A DNA stretch of 64,000 bases from Actinomadura violacea (GTDB lineage Bacteria; Actinomycetota; Actinomycetes; Streptosporangiales; Streptosporangiaceae). Below, in pieces: positions 55,382 through 64,000 of this stretch (positions within the stretch are counted from its first letter, which is position 1; each line of letters starts with the position of its first letter). The notes beneath the pieces were generated by a model. That model worked only from the letters and a program-made list of their open reading frames with translations. It ran no database searches and was not told the DNA's origin. The translations under genes were made by a program, and so were the position numbers. The DNA lies in NCBI RefSeq assembly GCF_017573465.1, contig NZ_JAGEPF010000046.1, positions 1 to 64,000 on the forward strand. Direction: 5' to 3'.

Positions 55382-56796
55382 ATGGGGGAGGGCCGCCTGC
55401 GACGGGCGCTGCACCGCCTGCTGCGCTCCGGCACCGAAACCGAGCCGGAGCAGGACCCGGCGCTGGTGGGGCTGCTCACCGGGAGCCGGTACGCGGGGCT
55501 GCCGCCGGAGGAGGCCGAGCTGTCCCCGGACCGGGCGCGGGCCGTGATGGAGTTCATCCTCGAACTGACCGAGCAGATGTTCATCGCCGGAACCGAGATG
55601 CGGGCGATCGAAACGTCCATCGTCGCGGTGGCCGCCTCCTATGGCCTGCACCCCTCGAACTGACCATCGTCGGCCGGACCGTCGTCATCCAGTACGCGCC
55701 GCCGGACCGCGAGCCGCGGGTCATGCTGAAAGTCGCGCGCACCAGCGACAACCGGGACCTGCAGCGGGCGGTCGCCATCTACCGGCTGGTGGACGACGTC
55801 GTCAGCAACGACCTCGACCTCTCCGGCGCCGAGCGGAGAATGCGGGAGATCAGGCGGCACGTGCCGATGTGGCCCTGGTGGGCGCGGATGGCGGCCAGAG
55901 CCGTCCTGGCCGCCTCCGTCGCCCTGCAGGCCCACGGGACGCTGGGCGGCGCGGGCTTCGCGATGGGCATGCTGGTCGTCGTCAACCGCACCGGCTGGCT
56001 CATCGCCAGGGGCCGGATCCCCGGCTACTACGCCACCTTCGTCCAGGCGGCACTGGTCGCGGGACTCGGCATCGTGGCACTGCACTACGACGTGGTGTCG
56101 TCCCAGGTCTATGCCAGCGCCACCGCGGCGAACCTGGTGCTGCTGCTTCCCGTGTCGTCGCTGGTCTCACTCGCGCAGGACGCGATCACCAGGTTCGGGA
56201 CGACCGCCGCCGTGCGGCTGGTGCACGTGGTACTGGTCTTCCTCGCGCTCTTCGCGGGCATCGCCACCGTCGGCGTCCTCACCAAGGACGCGCGGATCGT
56301 CGGCAACGCCCAGAGCGTCCGGTTCGCCGCGCTCCCGATCCTGTTCGCCCTGCCGGCGGCCGCGATCGGTGCCGCCGGCAACGGCCTGGCCGCGGGCGGA
56401 ACGCTGCGGCTGCTGCCGTTCGCCGCCTTGATGGGCATGCTCGGCATCGCGGTCCGGACCCTCGCGCATGGCCACTTCGACCTGCCGTCCTCGCTCGCCG
56501 TGCTGATCGCCGCGATCGCGCTGGGCACGGTCGCCGGCCGTCTCGCGCCACGCTTGCGCCTCCCGCCGGGCGCGCTCGTCACCCCCGCCATCGGCGCCTC
56601 CCTGCTGCCCGCCCCCGCCGTGTACCGCAGCCTGTCGGCCTATACGGCGGGGGTTCCGGGCACGGGACGGCAACTGTTCAGCGCCCTGATCACGACGGCG
56701 GCCATCGGAGCCGGCATCGTCCTGGGCAACATCCTCGGCGCGAAGAAGGAACTGAGAGAGCCGCACGAGCCAGACCAGAACCCTCAGGAAGAATGA
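55382..56796 (+). pseudogene. ThrE-type amino-acid exporter gene with a frameshift in a C run
   Basis: From ATG 55382 (AAAGG upstream) the N-terminal segment reads LRRALHRLLRSGTETEPEQDP...RAVMEFILELTEQMFIAGTEMRAIETSIVAVAASYGLHP. Then, at CACCCCTCG (about 55648-55656), the frame stops, and the adjacent frame continues PLELTIVGRTVVIQY...ten or so membrane helices... to 56796. One more C in the CCCC run would restore a single protein of about 470 residues. ThrE/ThrP proteins pair a soluble N domain (ACT-like) with two five-helix halves and export Thr/Ser. Either a homopolymer sequencing error or a real null allele. Confidence 0.75.
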
Positions 56797-56824
56797 GCAG
56801 CCCCAGGCCGATGATGGCCCCCGG

Positions 56825-57737
56825 TCAGGTCAGTAGTTGAAGACGTGCGGCGATGTTGTCGAGGAACCAGGCCGAGAACTGCTCGGCGGGGTCGAGGTTC
56901 ATGCGGGCCATGGACGACCAGTCGTCACGGCGAAGGATCGTCCGGTAGCGCTCCAGTAGGCGGGCCTGCTGGTTGGGCGGCAGGTTCGGGAGGTCTGGTT
57001 CTTCTTTGCGGAGGCGGTCGGCGATGTGGGCCGCGGTGATGTAGCGGTCCAGGGCCGGTTGCTGGTGGGCCAGGCATGTGGCGTGGGCGTCGAGGACGCG
57101 GTGGACGGGCGGGTACCCGTGCCAGGTCGTGCCCATGCCGCCGTTGCCGGCCATGATCTGAAGGACGCGGCGGGTGTGGTCGATGAGTTCGTCGTCGGGA
57201 TCGGGGGCGGTGATCGCTTCGTGGAGCGCCTGCCCTGCGGCATTTCAACGCGTTCGCCGCAAGGGGGCCGAAGATGTTCGACAGCAACCCGATGTGCTGG
57301 ATCAGTTCGAGGTCCTGCTCGTCCCAGTCGGTGGCGAGCAGTGCGAGGCCGATGATGGTCGAGCATCGGTCGGGGCTATGGCGGACCAGCCAACGTCCTG
57401 CCTCCCGGACGCGTTCGCGTTCCGCGCGCAAGGCCGCGGCGGTGATGTGGTCGTTGCGGTGGATGGGGACGTCCACGTCGTGGAAGGCCCATGCGAGCTG
57501 GTCCGGTGTTGCGTCGGGCCGGGCGAAGAACTCGTCCAGGATGTCGGCGGCGGCGGCGACGCCGCGCCATCGTCGGTCGGCGGGCCCTTCGATCCATCGG
57601 CGGTGCGCGTCGTCGTTCGGGTACGGCTCGCCGTCGCAGGGGAGAGGGGCGTCGGGATGGAGTCGGTGGAGCCGCAGCGCGTGGTCGTACAGGCTCGTCT
57701 GATTTCCGAGCGGTCCAGGCTCGGTCGTCTCGCTCAC
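56825..57737 (-). pseudogene. Unrecognised helical protein gene read in two frames
   Basis: From GTG 57737 (uncertain; no good ribosome site) comes SETTEPGPLGNQTSLYDHALRLHRLHPDAPLP...LELIQHIGLLSNIFGPLAANALKC. Around 57225-57245 the frame turns to Arg/Pro-rich nonsense. In another frame the sense continues as LHEAIT...MAGNGGMGTTWHGYPPVHRVLDAHATCLAHQQP...MNLDPAEQFSAWFLDNIAARLQLLT to 56825. A one-base change would join them into a protein of about 300 residues, mostly helical, Asp/Arg/His-rich. I do not recognise a family. No signal peptide or membrane helix. Confidence 0.6.
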
Positions 57738-57833
57738 AGGCGGACGGAGGACTCGATTCTCTCGATCATGTGCACAGCATAGGCCAGACATCGGTTCCGG
57801 GAGCCCGATCAAGGTGGGCCGGGCAGAGGCCGC

Positions 57834-57883
57834 GACTCAAAGGTCCTGGGGCCCGCGCCGGCGGACCCCAGGACCTTTGAGTC
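57834..57883 (-). terminator. 18-bp perfect hairpin after the beta-helix gene
   Basis: GACTCAAAGGTCCTGGGG (57834-57851) and its exact complement (57866-57883) with a 14-nt loop, directly after the stop codon of the beta-helix gene on the minus strand. One of the strongest terminators in the window. Confidence 0.88.
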
Positions 57884-57884
57884 G

Positions 57885-59936
57885 CTAGGGGAGTTGCAGA
57901 GGGAAGGCCGCTGCCCGGGCGTAGAGCTTGTAGAGCTTGAACGGCCCCGCGAAGGGCAGCCCGCAGGCGTTGTTGAGCACGCTGGTCGCCTTCTGGTTGG
58001 TCAGCGTCGTGCCGCGCGCCCCGGGATGGTCGATCTGGCCGCCCATGAACACCGCCATGTTGGCCAGCATGTGATCGCGCTGGCCGGTCGTCATCTCCTG
58101 CCAGGAATGGCAGGACATCGCGGCGAGCATCGCGTCGTCGAGTTCGCTCGTCGCGGGGTGGTCGTGGTCGTCGGCGGGCGCCGTCCTGGACGCGGCCGGG
58201 GCGGTGGCCGCGGGGGTCTTGAACCAGGGGCACGGGCCGCCGGGCTTCAGGTTCGCCATGCAGGTGAGCAGTTCGAATTCGTTGCCCAGGTTGCCGAACC
58301 CGATGCTGAGGAAGGGCGCCTTTCCGTTCAGGCAGTCCGGCAGGTTACCGGGCGAGCTGGTGACCTTGCCGTTGGAGTACCAGCAGTTGCCGGAATTGCC
58401 GGGGAAGGCGTCCCACCAGAAGTCCACGCCGTTGCCGGTCATCTTGTTGCCGTAGAACTGGTTGCGGTGCGAGGTGGACAGCTTCAGCGGGTCGCAGCCC
58501 GTCATGGGCTGGTCGGCGCAGACGAACGCGTCCGGGACGGCGAAGAGCATGGCCCCGCGCCGCCGGTTGTCGCGGAAGGTGTTGTTCCGGACGACGTTGT
58601 CGTCACCGCCGGCGATCCACATCCCGCTCCCCACCGGGACCGGGACGGTCGGCACCACGTCGCTGCCCGCCACGTACGGGTTGAAGTTGTTGGAGTAGAA
58701 GTCGTTGTTCTCGACGAGGTCGCCCTGCTGCGGGAAACCGGGATGCCCGGCGGCGGTGAACACGTCGGTGGTGAAGCCGAGGGCGTTGCCATAGAAGTTG
58801 TTGTGGTGCACCCAGGTGGCGCTGCCGTCGGTGCCCGAATAACCGCTGGTGTTGTGGTGCGAGTCGCAGTAGCGGATCTGCTGGCTGTAGCGCGCCGTCG
58901 GGTAGACCTTCTCGTCGCGTCCGGCCGAGGTCTTCGCGCCCGCCCCGGGATACAGCCCGGAGTCGCCGTTGCCGGCCGCCTCGCAGTTCTGGATCACGCC
59001 GTGGTCCTCGACGAAGGTGAGCACGCCGTACTCGCCCGCGTAGAAGGTCTTGAAGCTGTCCAGCAGGTACCCGTTGCTCTCCAGCACGTAGATGTCGTGC
59101 TCGTTGGCGTGCCGGACGGTGAGGTTCCGCAGCACGAAGCCGTCGGCCCGGTCGGCGCGGATGCCCACGTCCTTCGCCGAGTTGCGGGGGCCGCCGTTGC
59201 CGGACGACGGGTCGCCGGCGTCCACGACCACGTCGTCGGCGCTCACGCCCGACCCTTCGAGCTGGAGGTTGCAGCGCAGGCACGAACCGCGGTTGGGGAT
59301 GCCGTGCCGGTCGACGAGCGGCGGGTCCGGGTCCTTGCCGGGGCCGGGGGTCCGGCCCAGCACGGCGATGAGGTTGGCGTCGTTCTGGCAGTTGTACTCG
59401 CCCAGGTAGGAGTACGCGCCCGTGCTCAGCTTGTACTGGTCGCACGCGGGGTCGTGGGTCGGCTTCTTTCGCGCGGTGGGCTCGGTGTAGACGCCCGGCA
59501 GCACGACGACCCGGTCGTTGTTCCGCGAGTCGGTCACCGCGGGCTGGATCTCGCTGTACCGGCACCGGTCGAACAGCGCCCGGTTGATCCGCTTCAGGTC
59601 CCGCGCCTGGGCGGCGCCGAGCTTCCGGTGGTCGTGCGGGCGGATGTTGTAGCCCGACTTCAGCGCCCGCTTGATCGAGGCGTCCAGCCGCTTCAGCGAA
59701 TCCGGCTGGCACACCACGCGGGTCGTGCTCCGCGGGACGGTCTGGACGGCCGACGCCAGGCTCCGCGGTGTCGGCACCTTCCCGCCCGCGCACGGGCTGA
59801 CCGAGCAGTCGGGCCCGGGGGTCGGCCAGTACGACGGCCTTTCGATGTGCGCCTGCGCCGCCTGCGCGATGCCGAGGACCAGCACGGCCGCGACCGCCGA
59901 GGGCCTCCATAATCTCCCGAGAAACCGCAGGCCCAT
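57885..59936 (-). CDS. Secreted right-handed beta-helix protein
   Basis: 683 residues. Signal peptide about 1-29 (VAAVLVLGIAQAAQA). The central part (about 140-560) consists of parallel beta-helix turns rich in Asn and Gly: DGFVLRNLTVRHANEHDIYVLESNGYLLDSFKTFYAGEYGV, NNFYGNALGFTTDVF, ENNDFYSNNFNPYVAG, NVVRNNTFRDNRRRGAMLF, HRNQFYGNKMTGNG. Proteins of this shape include pectate lyases, epimerases and adhesins. Several Cys pairs suggest extracytoplasmic disulfides. An upstream charged region (about 70-130) precedes the helix and a Pro/Ala/Asp/His-rich linker (about 575-605) separates a C-terminal helical region. No catalytic residues can be assigned; a polysaccharide-binding or -cleaving role is the likely class. 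Confidence 0.85.
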   Translation of the reverse strand: MGLRFLGRLWRPSAVAAVLVLGIAQAAQAHIERPSYWPTPGPDCSVSPCAGGKVPTPRSLASAVQTVPRSTTRVVCQPDSLKRLDASIKRALKSGYNIRPHDHRKLGAAQARDLKRINRALFDRCRYSEIQPAVTDSRNNDRVVVLPGVYTEPTARKKPTHDPACDQYKLSTGAYSYLGEYNCQNDANLIAVLGRTPGPGKDPDPPLVDRHGIPNRGSCLRCNLQLEGSGVSADDVVVDAGDPSSGNGGPRNSAKDVGIRADRADGFVLRNLTVRHANEHDIYVLESNGYLLDSFKTFYAGEYGVLTFVEDHGVIQNCEAAGNGDSGLYPGAGAKTSAGRDEKVYPTARYSQQIRYCDSHHNTSGYSGTDGSATWVHHNNFYGNALGFTTDVFTAAGHPGFPQQGDLVENNDFYSNNFNPYVAGSDVVPTVPVPVGSGMWIAGGDDNVVRNNTFRDNRRRGAMLFAVPDAFVCADQPMTGCDPLKLSTSHRNQFYGNKMTGNGVDFWWDAFPGNSGNCWYSNGKVTSSPGNLPDCLNGKAPFLSIGFGNLGNEFELLTCMANLKPGGPCPWFKTPAATAPAASRTAPADDHDHPATSELDDAMLAAMSCHSWQEMTTGQRDHMLANMAVFMGGQIDHPGARGTTLTNQKATSVLNNACGLPFAGPFKLYKLYARAAAFPLQLP

Positions 59937-60197
59937 TCGGTGCTCCCTCGCTCAGCGCTCCGTTGTCGTCCCCCGAACGCTTGCTCGGCTCACATGGAAC
60001 CACGATCCTCAAATCCGAGGAAGTCTCACAACCAGACTGTTACCGATCTTCGAGTTCAAGCCGGCCGGGCGTCAGTCGACGGGGCATGTCCGAAATTCGC
60101 ATTGAGCGAGTGAAAGGGAAGCCCTCAAAACCGGGGAATTCTCGCCGGTCAGCGGCCTGGGCATCTTGGCTCGACGCCCACCATGACCGCGATCAGC

Positions 60198-60338
60198 TCA
60201 CGAACGCACCTTCCCCACGATCCACTGGAGCGCGAGGAGCGCCAAGGCGACGAGGAGGGCACCGCGGCCGTTGCCGGTCGCGATGCCGGCGCCGAGCACC
60301 AGGGCCGCCGCGGTGGGCAGGAGCTTGAAGCCGAACAT
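60198..60338 (-). CDS. Small membrane protein, 46 residues
   Basis: MFGFKLLPTAAALVLGAGIATG, then NGRGALLVALALLALQWIVGKVRS: two short hydrophobic helices joined by a Gly/Asn/Arg turn. AGGAGG lies 5 nt before the ATG. The frame stays open upstream with an Ala/Pro/Val-rich sequence (QAVSPAAAVPTAQAVAAGAPPAAAH), and a stronger site AGGAGG-ACC-ATG at 60447 reads into the wrong frame, so a longer, frameshifted gene is an alternative. Function unknown. Confidence 0.5.
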   Translation of the reverse strand: MFGFKLLPTAAALVLGAGIATGNGRGALLVALALLALQWIVGKVRS

Positions 60339-60553
60339 CAGCGCCTCCTGGAGGACGTGCGCGGCCGCCGGTGGAGCGCCCGCGGCTACCGCTTGAGCTG
60401 TGGGAACGGCTGCGGCTGGTGATACGGCTTGCCCGCTGCCGGCCCATGGTCCTCCTATTCTTCTAGGCGTAGTCGTCCGTGATAACAGGCGGGCCGGTGA
60501 GAACTGCGATCAGTACCACGCACGTCGTCGAGTTGCCGTGAAGCCGCACCGGG

Positions 60554-61561
60554 TCAGAAACAGGCCCTCAATCGGTGCGTTGATGCCTCCACGAGCAGGC
60601 GTTCTCGCAGAAGGCGGAAGCCGACCGCCTGGTTCACGGCAAGCATCGACGCGTTCTGCCGGTTGACCGTCACCGTGACCGACTCGACCGTCGGGAACAG
60701 CTCATGCAGGCGCAATGCCTGACGGGCCTTCATCCAGCGGGCCAGGCCGCCGCCCCGGTGTTCCGGCAGCACGGCCGTGTCGTGCTGCTCAGCCACCCTC
60801 GCTTCCCCACCCTGAACCGTGGTGACCGTGGCACCGACGACATCGCCCGACGGTGAGTGAACCACCGCCCCGACGAGCAGATGCCCGCCGTCCATCCCCG
60901 CCTCCCACGCACGGACCGCCGCGGTGTCCCAGGCCCGGGACGCCATCTGCAACTCGGCGCCCGGCGCGTCCAGCACATGGCCCATCACCCGCCCGAACGA
61001 GGCCACCCAGTGCGCGGGCGCCGCCCCCTCCCAGAACACCAGCCGGCGATCCGAGTGCGCAGCCATCGCCAGCTCATGACAGCGCCACAGCGTGTCCTGA
61101 TCGAGTCGCTGCTCATGCAGCTCCAACCGCAACACCACCCGCCAACCGTCGACAAACGGCTCGCCGGGCGGCCCCGCCAGCACGGTCGCCTGAATCCGCT
61201 CCACACCCGCATCCGCCGCGACCCGAGCAAGCAACCTGGACCCGATTCCCCTTCGCCGCGCCGACGGCGTCACGAACAGGCGGAGGAACCCGGCTGCGGG
61301 ATCATGCTGCTGGGGCCGCAACTCGGCCGCGCCACAGATCGTCCCGGCCCTGCGCGCCAGCCATCGTTGCACGCGCCCTTCGGCCTCAACGCTCAACCGT
61401 TCAGCCAGTGCGCGGGGGTCAACCGTCCCGCCGGACAGCTCCGCCTGTCCCTCCGCGAACACAACGCACCAGGCATCCAGATCACGTTTCCGGGACGCCT
61501 TCGCTTCGAACGCCTCAACCGCCAACAAGTCCGCGACCTCTCTGCGGGACGTAAATCGCAT
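60554..61561 (-). CDS. Tandem GNAT-domain acetyltransferase
   Basis: 335 residues in two GNAT halves. First (about 15-160): FLRLFVTPSARRRGIGSRLLARVAADAG gives the acetyl-CoA loop R-x-x-G-I-G. Second (about 165-330): VAEQHDTAVLPEHRGGGLARWMKARQALRLHELFPTVESVTVTVNRQNASMLAVNQAVGFR. This double layout occurs in MshD-like enzymes and in eis-independent actinomycete acetyltransferases. It starts with MRFTSRREVADLLAVEAFEAK. The acceptor (amine or antibiotic) is unknown. Confidence 0.85.
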   Translation of the reverse strand: MRFTSRREVADLLAVEAFEAKASRKRDLDAWCVVFAEGQAELSGGTVDPRALAERLSVEAEGRVQRWLARRAGTICGAAELRPQQHDPAAGFLRLFVTPSARRRGIGSRLLARVAADAGVERIQATVLAGPPGEPFVDGWRVVLRLELHEQRLDQDTLWRCHELAMAAHSDRRLVFWEGAAPAHWVASFGRVMGHVLDAPGAELQMASRAWDTAAVRAWEAGMDGGHLLVGAVVHSPSGDVVGATVTTVQGGEARVAEQHDTAVLPEHRGGGLARWMKARQALRLHELFPTVESVTVTVNRQNASMLAVNQAVGFRLLRERLLVEASTHRLRACF

Positions 61562-61672
61562 GTCGCCACCGCCCGCCTCAGACCGGTCGAAGCGGTGGCT
61601 GAACTCATCAGCATTCTCGGCCCGTTGACCATGGCCCGATGCTCGAACCTGGCCACAAACGGTGCTGCCAGG

Positions 61673-63646
61673 TCAGCGGGTGGGGTGGGCGGCCCGGCGC
61701 CAGGCGCCTTCGGCGAGCAGTCGCAGCCCGTTGAGGCCCACGATGACGGTGGAGCCTTCGTGTCCGGCGACGCCGAGGGGCAGCGGGAGGGTACCGGCCA
61801 GGTCCCAGATCACCAGGCCGGTGATGAACACCGCGGCGATGGCCAGGTTCTGCACGACGAGGCGCCGGGCGCGCCGCGACAGGTTGATGACGGCGGGGAT
61901 GGTGGCGAGTTCGTCGCGGACGATGACGGCGTCGGCCGTCTCCAGAGCCAGGTCGGATCCGGCGCGGCCCATGGCGATGCCGGTGTGCGCGGCGGCCAGC
62001 GCGGGCGCGTCGTTGACTCCGTCGCCGACGACGAGGACCCTGCGGCCGGAGTGCTGGAGTTCCTGGACGGCGGCGACCTTGTCGTGGGGGAGCAGGCCCG
62101 CGCGGACGTCGCCGATGCCGGTCCGGTCGGCCAGGTGGGCGGCGGCGCGCGGGTTGTCGCCGGTGACCAGGACCGGTCCGGTGCCGGTGAGGGCGGTCAG
62201 CGCGGCGACGGTCGAGGCGGCGCCGGGCCTGAGCCGGTCGGTGACGCCCAGCACCCCGGCCGGGGCGTCGTCCACTTCGACCAGCACCGCGGTGAGGCCC
62301 TGCTCCTCCAGTTGCTCGACCAGCATCGTTGCGGCGCGGCCGGTCCGTAGGCGGGCGGGGCTGCCGATCGCGACGTGGCGGCCGTTGACGGTGGCGGTGA
62401 CACCGGTGCCCGGCGTGGAGGTGAAGTCGGCCGCGGCGGGGACGTCCAAGCCGCGGGCGCGCGCGGCCTGGACGACGGCGCGGGCGAGGGGGTGCTCGCT
62501 GGGATGCTCGGCGGCCGCCGCGAGCGCGAGCAGTTCGTCTTCGGAGACCCCGGACGTCCGGAGGGGACGTACATCGCTGACCTGCGGGACGCCTTGGGTG
62601 AGGGTGCCGGTCTTGTCCAAGGCGACCTGGTCGACCCGCCCGAGCCGTTCCATCACCACGGCCGACTTGACCAGGACGCCGTGCCGTCCGGCGTTGGCGA
62701 TGGCCGACAGCAGCGGCGGCATCGTGGCCAGCACCACCGCGCACGGCGAAGCGACGATCATGAAGGTCATCGCGCGCAGCAGCGACCCCGTCAGGTCGGC
62801 GCCGAAGGCCAGGGGGACGGCGAACACCGCCGGTGTCGCCGCGACCGTCCCCACGCTGTAGCGCTGCTCGACCTTCTCGATGAACAGCTGGGTCGGCGCC
62901 TTGGTCTCGGACGCCTCTTCGACCATCGCCACGATCCGGGCGATCACCGAGTCGGACGGGTCGCGTTCGACCTTCACTCGCAGCGCCCCGGTCCCGTTGA
63001 GGGTGCCGGCGAACACCTCGTCCCCGGACTGCTTGGCCACCGGCAGCGGCTCGCCGGTGATGGTCGCCTGGTCGACGTCGCTCGCACCGTCCAGGACGCG
63101 GCCGTCGGCGCCGATCCGCTCACCGGGCCGCACGAGGATCGTCTCACCGACGGCGAGCCGGCCGGTGGGGACGGTGTCCTCGGTTCCGTCATCGGCCAGC
63201 CGCGTCGCGGTGGTGGGGGCCAGGTCCAGCAGACCGCGGACCGAGTCGGCGGTGCGGGCGGTCGCGAGCGCCTCCAGCGCGCCGGAGGTGGCGAAGATGA
63301 CGATCAGCAGCGCCCCGTCCAGCATCTGCCCGATGGCCGCCGCGCCCAGCGCGGCCACCACCATCAGCAGGTCCACGTCCAGGGTCCGATCCTTGAGGGC
63401 CTTCAGCCCGGCCCAGCCCGGCTCCCACCCGCCGGCGGCGTAGGTCGCGGCGAACAGCGCTCCCCACGCCCACGTCGGGCCGCCCAGCAGGTAGACCGGC
63501 AGTCCGGCGACGAACAGCAGCAGCGCGGCCGCCGCCCATCGGGCCTCGGGCAGCGCCAGCACCCGCGTGCGCCGCCGTGGCGCCGCGCCGGTCGGCACGC
63601 CGTTCCCGGCTGCGGCGGGAGCCGGTCGGGTCACCGCGGAAGACAT
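61673..63646 (-). CDS. PIB-4-type heavy-metal P-type ATPase
   Basis: 657 residues from ATG 63646 with AAGGACC upstream; an in-frame ATG at 63733 overlaps the probable operator and is less likely. P-type core: TGEPLPVAKQ, phosphorylation site DKTGTLTQG (about residue 344), HPLARAVVQAA, GDGVNDAPALAAAHTGIAMG. The metal site in the membrane is SPC (VASPCAVVLATMPPL) and the last helices carry HEGST. SPC plus HEG[GS]T defines the PIB-4 group (CtpD/CtpJ/CoaT), which export Co(II), Ni(II) or Fe(II). There is no N-terminal HMA domain. Divergent from an ArsR/SmtB gene that should repress it. Confidence 0.9.
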   Translation of the reverse strand: MSSAVTRPAPAAAGNGVPTGAAPRRRTRVLALPEARWAAAALLLFVAGLPVYLLGGPTWAWGALFAATYAAGGWEPGWAGLKALKDRTLDVDLLMVVAALGAAAIGQMLDGALLIVIFATSGALEALATARTADSVRGLLDLAPTTATRLADDGTEDTVPTGRLAVGETILVRPGERIGADGRVLDGASDVDQATITGEPLPVAKQSGDEVFAGTLNGTGALRVKVERDPSDSVIARIVAMVEEASETKAPTQLFIEKVEQRYSVGTVAATPAVFAVPLAFGADLTGSLLRAMTFMIVASPCAVVLATMPPLLSAIANAGRHGVLVKSAVVMERLGRVDQVALDKTGTLTQGVPQVSDVRPLRTSGVSEDELLALAAAAEHPSEHPLARAVVQAARARGLDVPAAADFTSTPGTGVTATVNGRHVAIGSPARLRTGRAATMLVEQLEEQGLTAVLVEVDDAPAGVLGVTDRLRPGAASTVAALTALTGTGPVLVTGDNPRAAAHLADRTGIGDVRAGLLPHDKVAAVQELQHSGRRVLVVGDGVNDAPALAAAHTGIAMGRAGSDLALETADAVIVRDELATIPAVINLSRRARRLVVQNLAIAAVFITGLVIWDLAGTLPLPLGVAGHEGSTVIVGLNGLRLLAEGAWRRAAHPTR

Positions 63647-63724
63647 CGATGGGGTCCTTCGGGAGCCGTCGGTCGAAGGCGGGCCCGTCGCCCCGGGCCG
63701 TCTCGGCTCACCGTACCAGGAACA

Positions 63725-63742
63725 CATGAACAATGATTCATG
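63725..63742. promoter_or_regulatory. Inverted repeat CATGAA-N6-TTCATG, ArsR/SmtB operator
   Basis: An 18-bp dyad between the divergent ATPase (63646) and ArsR (63774/63783) genes, with the SmtB/ArsR-like core TGAACAATGATTCA. A further TTCATG follows at 63746. Metal binding by the regulator would release it. Confidence 0.7.
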
Positions 63743-63773
63743 CCTTCATGGGTGGTGTGGCGTGAGGCGTAGT

Positions 63774-64000
63774 ATGAGCGGCATGGGTCACCAAGCGCCG
63801 AAACCCTCGGGCAGCACCGTCAGCGGCGCCCCGCGGGGGCGGTTGGACGCCGTTTCCGCGGCGCGGGTGGCCACCACCCTGCAGGCGCTGGCGACCCCGT
63901 CGCGGCTGCTGATCCTGGCCCGGCTGCGCGAGGGGCCGCTGCCGGCCACCGAACTGGCGGCCGAGGTGGGGATGGAGCAGTCCGCCTGCTCTCACCAGCT
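63774..64000 (+). CDS. ArsR/SmtB-family metal-responsive repressor, 5' part
   Basis: Starts at ATG 63774 or ATG 63783 and runs off the right edge; about 75 residues remain. After a Gly/Ser-rich N terminus comes LDAVSAARVATTLQALATPSRLLILARLREGPLPATELAAEVGMEQSACSHQL, the beginning of an ArsR winged helix with the CSHQL DNA-recognition segment. Its dyad and the divergent PIB-4 ATPase indicate Co/Ni/Fe or Zn/Cd sensing. Confidence 0.88.
   Translation, partial: MSGMGHQAPKPSGSTVSGAPRGRLDAVSAARVATTLQALATPSRLLILARLREGPLPATELAAEVGMEQSACSHQ

Noticed and set aside
57894..59912. A 672-codon open frame on the plus strand
   Set aside because: Mirror of the beta-helix gene, which has a signal peptide, beta-helix repeats and a terminator.

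Overview
High-GC DNA with GTG/TTG starts, strong GGAGG-type ribosome sites, streptophobe-family and HEAT-repeat proteins, a TetR/LysR/AraC-rich content and tightly overlapping operons: a filamentous actinomycete, perhaps of the Actinomadura type (the genus is a weak inference). No rRNA, tRNA, insertion sequence or CRISPR array is visible.

Layout. 1-10.4 kb: cut-off NmrA-like oxidoreductase, exported serine hydrolase, HEAT-repeat protein, MMPL transporter, streptophobe membrane protein and an OmpR-type two-component pair. 10.4-27.4 kb: an island on one strand for sulfated organics. A TetR gene with its own palindrome is followed by an MBL-fold alkylsulfatase, a TauD/AtsK-type dioxygenase, an oligopeptide-type ABC importer, a sulfatase fused to a GH3 glycosidase, a second sulfatase, a true formylglycine-generating enzyme (FGE) and a third sulfatase. 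The sulfatases and FGE lack signal peptides, so the logic appears to be import, then intracellular desulfation and deglycosylation. 27.4-34.3 kb: small transporters, regulators and a decayed hydrolase.

34.3-38.6 kb holds the most unusual locus: a compact six-gene operon plus one divergent gene. It encodes a PatA/PatG-like subtilisin protease, a stand-alone PatG C-terminal-domain protein, four short Cys-rich proteins sharing one leader (PRLTAE-x2-[IL]GP-x4-Y, then a PM[AG]-like block), and a LamG-like protein with a degenerate copy of that leader. Two of the peptides have exactly the same knottin-type Cys spacing, C-x6-C-x13-CC-x5-C-x9-C; the other two are built from CxxxC pairs. No YcaO, lanthionine or radical-SAM enzyme lies beside them. 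This looks like a RiPP-like or leader-directed Cys-rich peptide system related to, but distinct from, cyanobactins.

38.7-46.2 kb: a VWA-domain membrane protein pair, then a DeoR-controlled mannitol-type PTS operon with HPr, Zn-dehydrogenase and PfkB sugar-phosphate kinase, suggesting polyol use. 46.3-64 kb: FMN reductase/LLM monooxygenase pair, alpha/beta hydrolase, Ser/Thr kinase with a beta-propeller, amidohydrolase, ThrE-type exporter, beta-helix protein, tandem-GNAT protein, and a PIB-4 metal ATPase with a divergent ArsR gene cut by the window end. Four genes (near 29.65, 50.22, 55.65 and 57.23 kb) are read in two frames, and the first also seems to have lost an internal segment. Sequencing indels and real decay cannot be told apart from sequence alone.
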